Shown here: positions 14,829-18,583 of the stretch, one piece after another
How the letters are laid out: every line of letters starts with the position of its first letter
Numbering within the stretch: position 1 is the first letter of the stretch
Translations under genes and position numbers: made by a program
Origin: an uncultured Clostridia bacterium
GTDB lineage: Bacteria > Bacillota > Clostridia > TANB77 > CAG-508
Assembly (NCBI GenBank): GCA_948663505.1
Contig: CAPNAQ010000019.1
Location: 1 to 18,583 of the forward strand
Direction: 5' to 3'
DNA length: 18,583 nt
The notes under the pieces: model-generated
Database searches by the model: none
What the model was told of the DNA's origin: nothing
Seen by the model: the letters and a program-made list of their open reading frames with translations, nothing else

Positions 14829-14857
14829 ATTATACATTTTATTATTATATTTTGCAA
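14829..14857 (-). promoter_or_regulatory. Sigma-A-like promoter of hpf
   Basis: TTGCAA (14852-14857), a 17-bp spacer and a perfect TATAAT (14829-14834) on the minus strand lie about 40 bp before the hpf ATG. This is the best sigma-A site in the window. Confidence 0.7.
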
Positions 14858-14911
14858 GTATATTTTATTTTTTTAGTTTCGTTTTTTAAATTTGATTATA
14901 TCAAAAAGATA

Positions 14912-14975
14912 TATATTATAAATCAAGTTTGATAGTGAGTCGTTATTCACTTTAATTCATTATAATGTATATCTT
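14912..14975 (-). repeat. Conserved intergenic element, copy 1 (upstream of hpf)
   Basis: On the minus strand this reads TATACATTATAATGAATT, then AAAGTGAATAACGACTC, then ACTATCAAACTTGATT. It matches 18489-18548 over about 50 positions with few changes, including AAAGTGAATA-[AG]-CGACT-[CT]-ACTATCAAACT without a gap. It lies between the recO stop and the hpf promoter, outside any gene. Nature unknown: small RNA gene, protein binding site or mobile repeat. Confidence 0.65.
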
Positions 14976-14994
14976 CAGTTTAAAAAATATATAT

Positions 14995-15723
14995 TTAAAA
15001 TATATCCTCTAATTTATATTCTTTTTCCATTTTCTCATTAAAATAAACTTTAGAAATCAACTTAAACTCTTCTAAGCTTTCATCTTTTAAACTAAAAGAA
15101 TATAACTTTTTAGGAGGAGATGAAATCGTATAAATAATAGCACTTTTGGTACTTTCGCTCATATCCAAACCTGATTTATCTTGTTTACCACAAGTAGCAC
15201 ATTTAAATCCATTATCCCTAATACTAAAAACATTCAGATCATCTTTAGATTTGCAATTTATACACTCTTTTAATCTAGGAGTAAATCCCAAAATACTTAA
15301 AATTCTTAATTTAAATACACTTAACAAAAAATCTTTATCTTTATCTGTTTCAGAAATTGTATATAAAGTATTTAAAAAAAGCTGTAATTGTTTGTAACAG
15401 TTATCATTCTCATCTGTTACGTCTTGAATTATTTTATTAATATGTATAGCATATTTCAGTTTATCAATATCTGTCCTTAAATTATAGAAAATCTCTATTG
15501 TTTCACAGGAATTTATATGATATGTACTTGTACCTTTAAACATCAGAAATTCACAAAAGCTAAATAACTGTGTTCCAGCTAAAAGAGCACTTTGTGGTTT
15601 TCTTGCTCCTTTAGCTACACATGATATTTTTCCATAATTTGGTGTTAATATTGTTAGCATTTTGTCATAATCTCCCATATTATTTTCTGCAATTACTATC
15701 CCATTAATTTTTACATTAGCCAT
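14995..15723 (-). CDS. recO: DNA repair protein RecO
   Basis: The 242-residue protein has an N-terminal OB fold (about 1-80) with VKINGIVIAENNMGDYDKMLTIL and the YGKISCVAKGARKPQS segment typical of RecO, a helical middle, and a four-Cys zinc site at C154, C157, C175 and C178. RecO works with RecR (and RecF) to load RecA on SSB-coated single-stranded DNA. It starts 3 bp after the yqzL stop, and the order era-yqzL-recO is the usual Firmicute one. The ribosome site is GGGAAG, about 10 nt before the ATG. The length is normal for the family. Confidence 0.93.
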   Translation of the reverse strand: MANVKINGIVIAENNMGDYDKMLTILTPNYGKISCVAKGARKPQSALLAGTQLFSFCEFLMFKGTSTYHINSCETIEIFYNLRTDIDKLKYAIHINKIIQDVTDENDNCYKQLQLFLNTLYTISETDKDKDFLLSVFKLRILSILGFTPRLKECINCKSKDDLNVFSIRDNGFKCATCGKQDKSGLDMSESTKSAIIYTISSPPKKLYSFSLKDESLEEFKLISKVYFNEKMEKEYKLEDIF

Positions 15724-15725
15724 TT

Positions 15726-15890
15726 TTAGATTCTTCCCTTCATTATGTTTGGCTTTTCTGTTTCAACTAATTTAAGAATTTCCCCATTTGTCTTTATTTC
15801 ATTTTCTAATACTTCTATCTGTTTTAATTCTAAAAATGTATTTATATCACCTGTTTTCTTAAATGTATCCCATGCAATTTCTTTAATCAT
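15726..15890 (-). CDS. yqzL: YqzL-like small protein
   Basis: This is a 54-residue reading frame between era and recO. It begins MIKEIAWDTFKKTGDINTFL and continues ELKQIEVLENE, matching the YqzL pattern W-x-x-F-x-x-T-G-[ND]-I-[DN]-x-[YF]-L-x-x-K-x-[IL]-E. ATG 15890 is chosen because GGAG lies 9 nt upstream; an ATG at 15899 directly abuts that site. The stop is 3 bp before recO, so the two are translationally linked. YqzL has no established function; its position in the era-recO operon is conserved in Bacilli and Clostridia. The 112 bp upstream to era hold a REP-like hairpin. Confidence 0.82.
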   Translation of the reverse strand: MIKEIAWDTFKKTGDINTFLELKQIEVLENEIKTNGEILKLVETEKPNIMKGRI

Positions 15891-15961
15891 ATGCTTCATC
15901 TCCAATCTTAAAGTTTTACCTTTAATTTATCTTTTGCATTTTTCGCATTTTTTATTCATTA

Positions 15962-15991
15962 ATGTGCCAAAAAGGGACGCCCCTTTTGTCA
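15962..15991. repeat. REP-like hairpin with GGGACG core between era and yqzL
   Basis: A 7-bp stem AAAAGGG / CCCTTTT (15970-15976, 15981-15987) with loop ACGC lies inside a longer imperfect palindrome bounded by TGTGCCA and TGTCAT. It shares the GGGACG core and end bases with the element at 13396-13426. On the minus strand the stem is followed by TTTTTGG and could also act as a weak terminator after era. Confidence 0.5.
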
Positions 15992-16002
15992 TGTTTATTA
16001 TA

Positions 16003-16908
16003 TTATTTTAATTTAAATTTACTATTAACAATTGAAGAATTGTCAAGCCAGTCTTGTTTGACTTTTACCCATGTTTTTAAATTTATTTTTAATCCAAAGT
16101 TTTGCTCCATATCTATTCTTGCAGCTCTTCCTATTCTTTTGAGCATTTCTCCATTTTTTCCTATTATTATTCCTTTATGTGATTCTCTTAAACAATAAAT
16201 TGTTGCTTCAATATCATATATTTCTTCTTTTTGTTTATTTTTTCTTAATTTCATTTTTTCTATTTCTATATATATACCATGTGGTACTTCATCTTGTAAT
16301 AATTTTAGTGCTTTTTCTCTTATTGTTTCTTCTGCTAGTTGTCTCATTGTTTGGTCTGTATATTCTTCTATATTATAATATGCTGGTCCTTCTTTTAGGT
16401 TCTTTTCTATTTCATCTAAAATAATATTTTTATATTTTTCTTGATATGCTGATATAGGAATTACTGCTTCAAATTTGTATTCTTTACTATATATATCTAT
16501 TAATTTCAATAAGTTTTCTCTTTTTACTAAGTCTATTTTATTTATTATTAATATTGCTTTTCTTTTTGATTCTTTTATTTTTTCTAATATTATTCTGTCT
16601 CCTCTTCCTATATCTTCACTTGTGGCTTCTATTAGAAATAATATTATATCAGAATCTGGTATTGTTGCAAATGATGTTTCTATCATTGTTTCATTTAGTT
16701 TGTGTTTTGGTTTATGTATTCCTGGTGTATCTGTTATTATTATTTGTGATTTTTCTCTATTTATTATTCCTTTTATTGCTGTTCTTGTTGTTTGTACTTT
16801 ATTTGCTATTGCTGCAATTTTTTCTCCTACTAATAAATTTATTAATGTTGATTTTCCTACATTTGTCCTTCCTATTATTGTTACAAATCCTGATTTAAAT
16901 TCTTCCAT
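16003..16908 (-). CDS. era: GTPase Era
   Basis: ATG 16908 is chosen (301 residues), with GGAG 10 nt and AAGGA 2 nt upstream; a GTG at 16929 has no ribosome site. G1 is GRTNVGKS (13-20; the usual Pro is Thr), switch region TTRTAIKG, G3 is DTPG (60-63) followed by IHKPKHKL, G4 is NKID (123-126) and G5 is SAY (153-155). A C-terminal KH domain (about 205-290) has GIIIGKNGEMLKRIGRAAR. Era binds the 3' end of 16S rRNA and helps 30S subunit assembly and cell-cycle control. It lies downstream of the glycosyltransferase but is separated by a strong terminator, so it starts the era-yqzL-recO unit, with an extended -10 box at 16953-16961. Confidence 0.95.
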   Translation of the reverse strand: MEEFKSGFVTIIGRTNVGKSTLINLLVGEKIAAIANKVQTTRTAIKGIINREKSQIIITDTPGIHKPKHKLNETMIETSFATIPDSDIILFLIEATSEDIGRGDRIILEKIKESKRKAILIINKIDLVKRENLLKLIDIYSKEYKFEAVIPISAYQEKYKNIILDEIEKNLKEGPAYYNIEEYTDQTMRQLAEETIREKALKLLQDEVPHGIYIEIEKMKLRKNKQKEEIYDIEATIYCLRESHKGIIIGKNGEMLKRIGRAARIDMEQNFGLKINLKTWVKVKQDWLDNSSIVNSKFKLK

Positions 16909-16952
16909 GTTCCTTTTACTCCACTCCACTTCATTTCATTTTGTTCACTTTA

Positions 16953-16961
16953 GTTATATCA
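16953..16961 (-). promoter_or_regulatory. Possible extended -10 promoter of era
   Basis: TGATATAAC on the minus strand (TG-n-TATAAC) lies about 45 bp before the era ATG, just downstream of the glycosyltransferase terminator. No good -35 box is seen at 17 bp, so this is tentative. Confidence 0.4.
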
Positions 16962-16984
16962 CTTATTTTGTGCTGAATTTGTAG

Positions 16985-17009
16985 AAAAAAAGTCCCTTAG
17001 AGGACTTTT
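16985..17009 (-). terminator. Intrinsic terminator of the glycosyltransferase gene
   Basis: A perfect 8-bp stem AAAAGTCC / GGACTTTT (16988-17009, loop of 6) ends in seven T on the minus strand. The stem overlaps the stop codon of the glycosyltransferase gene, as does the terminator of the 178-aa gene at the left end of the window. Confidence 0.85.
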
Positions 17010-18300
17010 AAGCATATGCATTTCTTTTTTTGAATGATAACAAATTTGTTATTTCGCTTTCTGTATTTTTTGCTCTTTTCGCTTTTTGTGCTTTTTCTTG
17101 CTCTATTTGTCTCTTCTGTTTTTCTGCCATTGATTGACATATTGCCTTTTGATATGCAAAGTGTGTATCTTGTGATATTTTACTCCAGTTATATTCATTT
17201 CTTACTTTATTTTTTGCCTTTTTTGTTATTTCTGCACATAATTTATGGTCATATAATAGTTCTAATATTGAATCAGCTATTGAGTTTGGATTTCCACAGT
17301 ATGTCTTCATTCCATTCTCTCTATGCTGTACTATTTCATTTAATCCCCCTATGTCTGATACTACTACTGGATTTTCTGATAGCATTGCTTCTAATGCTAC
17401 TATTCCAAATGGTTCATATGTACTTGGAAATACTGATATATCTGCTGATTTATACATTTTTTGTACATCTTTTCCACTCATATATCCTGCAAAATATACT
17501 TTTTGTGATATTCCCATTGCATTTACTTGTTGTTTTAATTCTTCTAACATACCACCTTTTCCTGCTATTACTAGCTTTGTGTCATGATATCCATTTAATA
17601 TTTTTGGCATTGCTGATATTAAGTGTTGTATTCCTTTTTCATATACTAGCCTTCCCATAAATAGTATTATTTTCTCATTGTCCATTGCAAATCTTCTTCT
17701 AAAGTTGTAGTCTCTTTCTATCCCATTAAACAAATTCAAGTTTACTCCATTTGGTATTACATTTATTTTTTCATATGGTAATCCAAATAGTCTTTGTAAT
17801 TCATTTTTCATATAATTACTGTTCACTATTACTTCTGAAGCCTCATATGTTAACATCCATTCTGTATCATTTATATATCTTTGTGTTTCATCATGTATTC
17901 CACTATTTCTACCTGCTTCTGTTGCATGTATTGTTGCTACTATTGGTATATTATAAGCATTTTTTAATGTTTTTGCAGCAGACGCTACTAACCAATCATG
18001 TGCATGTATTACATCAAAGTTTCCTTCTTTTGCCATTATTTCACTTGCTTTTGCTACTAAGTTGAAATTTAATTGAAGTACCCAATCTATAAAGTTGTTT
18101 GCATTTATTGGATAGTTACTAACCCTATATACTTTTACTCCTTTATCATCTTCAAATTCTGGCATATCTCCTTCTTTATATGTTACTACTGTTATTTCAT
18201 GTCCATCTTTTAATAGTGTTTTTGATAAGTCATATACTACTCTTGATATTCCTCCTACAACTCTTGGCGGATATTCCCATGTTAACATCAATATTTTCAT
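17008..18300 (-). CDS. GT4-family (GT-B fold) glycosyltransferase
   Basis: The 430-residue protein begins MKILMLTWEYPPRVVGGISR, the glycine-rich N-terminal loop of GT4 enzymes. HAHDW lies at 99-103, MGRLVYEKG at 215-223, and the E-x7-E motif EPFGIVALE at 296-304, followed by DIGGLNEIV. GT4 enzymes move a sugar from a nucleotide donor with retention of configuration. The WEYPPRVVGG start is common among alpha-glucan/glycogen-synthase-like members, but donor and acceptor cannot be told. The tail (about 390-430) is a Lys/Glu/Gln-rich helix that looks like an extra. AAAGGAGAG lies 6 nt before the ATG. The gene is a single unit with its own promoter and terminator. Confidence 0.88.
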   Translation of the reverse strand: MKILMLTWEYPPRVVGGISRVVYDLSKTLLKDGHEITVVTYKEGDMPEFEDDKGVKVYRVSNYPINANNFIDWVLQLNFNLVAKASEIMAKEGNFDVIHAHDWLVASAAKTLKNAYNIPIVATIHATEAGRNSGIHDETQRYINDTEWMLTYEASEVIVNSNYMKNELQRLFGLPYEKINVIPNGVNLNLFNGIERDYNFRRRFAMDNEKIILFMGRLVYEKGIQHLISAMPKILNGYHDTKLVIAGKGGMLEELKQQVNAMGISQKVYFAGYMSGKDVQKMYKSADISVFPSTYEPFGIVALEAMLSENPVVVSDIGGLNEIVQHRENGMKTYCGNPNSIADSILELLYDHKLCAEITKKAKNKVRNEYNWSKISQDTHFAYQKAICQSMAEKQKRQIEQEKAQKAKRAKNTESEITNLLSFKKRNAYA

Positions 18301-18325
18301 TGATTTCTCTCCTTTTCCCCCATTT

Positions 18326-18350
18326 ATTATAAAATTCTTAGTTTTATAAT
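18326..18350. other. AT-only hairpin in the glycosyltransferase leader
   Basis: Perfect 9-bp arms ATTATAAAA / TTTTATAAT (loop of 7) end about 25 bp before the start codon. On the plus strand a T-run follows, so it could stop antisense transcription. On the mRNA it lies just upstream of the ribosome site. Confidence 0.4.
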
Positions 18351-18414
18351 TTTTTTTGGTTTTTTCTGCTGTTTATTTTTGGCTTCTTTTTTTGACTTTT
18401 TTCTTGTTTTATAT

Positions 18415-18443
18415 ATTTTATACGACTTTTTTTAAATTGTAAA
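18415..18443 (-). promoter_or_regulatory. Sigma-A-like promoter of the glycosyltransferase gene
   Basis: TTTACA (18438-18443), a 17-bp spacer and TAAAAT (18415-18420) on the minus strand give an mRNA leader of about 110 nt containing the AT hairpin. Confidence 0.45.
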
Positions 18444-18488
18444 TGCTTTTTTTAAATTTGTTAAAAGAAAATAATATGAATCTGAAAA

Positions 18489-18548
18489 AAATGAGTTTGA
18501 TAGTAAGTCGCTATTCACTTTAAACCTTTATAGTGTACTTCTTTATTT
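18489..18548 (-). repeat. Conserved intergenic element, copy 2 (upstream of the glycosyltransferase)
   Basis: On the minus strand this reads GTACACTATAAAGG, then TTTAAAGTGAATAGCGACTT, then ACTATCAAACTC. It is the second copy of the element at 14912-14975. Here it lies upstream of the proposed glycosyltransferase promoter, in sequence that otherwise looks empty. Confidence 0.65.
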
Positions 18549-18583
18549 TGAAGATTCAGTATCTTAAACTCCTTGGAAAACGG

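Noticed and set aside
16475..18065. Many plus-strand Leu/Phe/Ile-rich frames opposite era and the glycosyltransferase (and likewise opposite the Tad genes)
   Set aside because: They are reverse-strand shadows of AT-rich, well-identified genes, with low-complexity translations and no ribosome sites.
1..18583. CRISPR array, tRNA, rRNA, riboswitch, prophage or integrase
   Set aside because: No regularly spaced repeats, tRNA-like clover sequence, T-box or other riboswitch core, or recombinase motifs were found on either strand.

Overview
The window comes from a very AT-rich, Gram-positive, endospore-forming bacterium, most likely an uncultured or gut-type Clostridia member. An alpha/beta-type small acid-soluble spore protein (13633-13830) points to a spore former. 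The Firmicute gene order era-yqzL-recO, the long form of hpf, purine-rich AGGAGG-type ribosome sites and the lack of any outer-membrane secretin gene all fit. No rRNA, tRNA, CRISPR array, intact transposase or integrase was seen. All genes lie on the minus strand except the spore protein gene.

Tad-like filament cluster, about 12.4 kb down to 0.1 kb, read on the minus strand: a CpaB-like SAF protein (12287-11196), a P-loop-less ParA/MinD-fold protein (11178-10492), a ParA-like ATPase (10482-9637), a membrane-tethered CpaF/TadA-type secretion ATPase (9542-7554), a TadB-TadC fusion (7461-5383), then seven small or medium single-pass membrane proteins that look like pilins, pseudopilins or tip proteins (5297-162). 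Five of these seven share a layout and motifs. I infer a cell-surface Tad/type IV-like pilus or secretion filament of unusual architecture: fused platform, membrane-anchored motor, paired active and inactive ParA proteins, pilins with no classical leader, and no prepilin peptidase in the window. A sigma-A-like promoter at 12348-12376 with three helically phased ATATTACA octamers just upstream probably drives the operon. An intrinsic terminator at 1866-1894 separates the last gene, which has its own promoter and a long terminator hairpin at 99-139. A G8 tract in the ribosome binding region of one pilin-like gene (3199-3206) is a candidate slippage switch.

Middle (12.5-14.3 kb): a Cof-type HAD phosphatase with a clear promoter whose -10 box abuts a small inverted repeat, the divergent spore protein gene, a two-sided terminator, and a 67-aa membrane peptide downstream of hpf.

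Right side (14.3-18.6 kb): housekeeping genes hpf, recO, yqzL (a short gene of 54 codons), era, and a GT4 glycosyltransferase with its own terminator. Two copies of a conserved intergenic element of about 60 bp (14912-14975 and 18489-18548) lie upstream of hpf and of the glycosyltransferase gene and match no feature I know.
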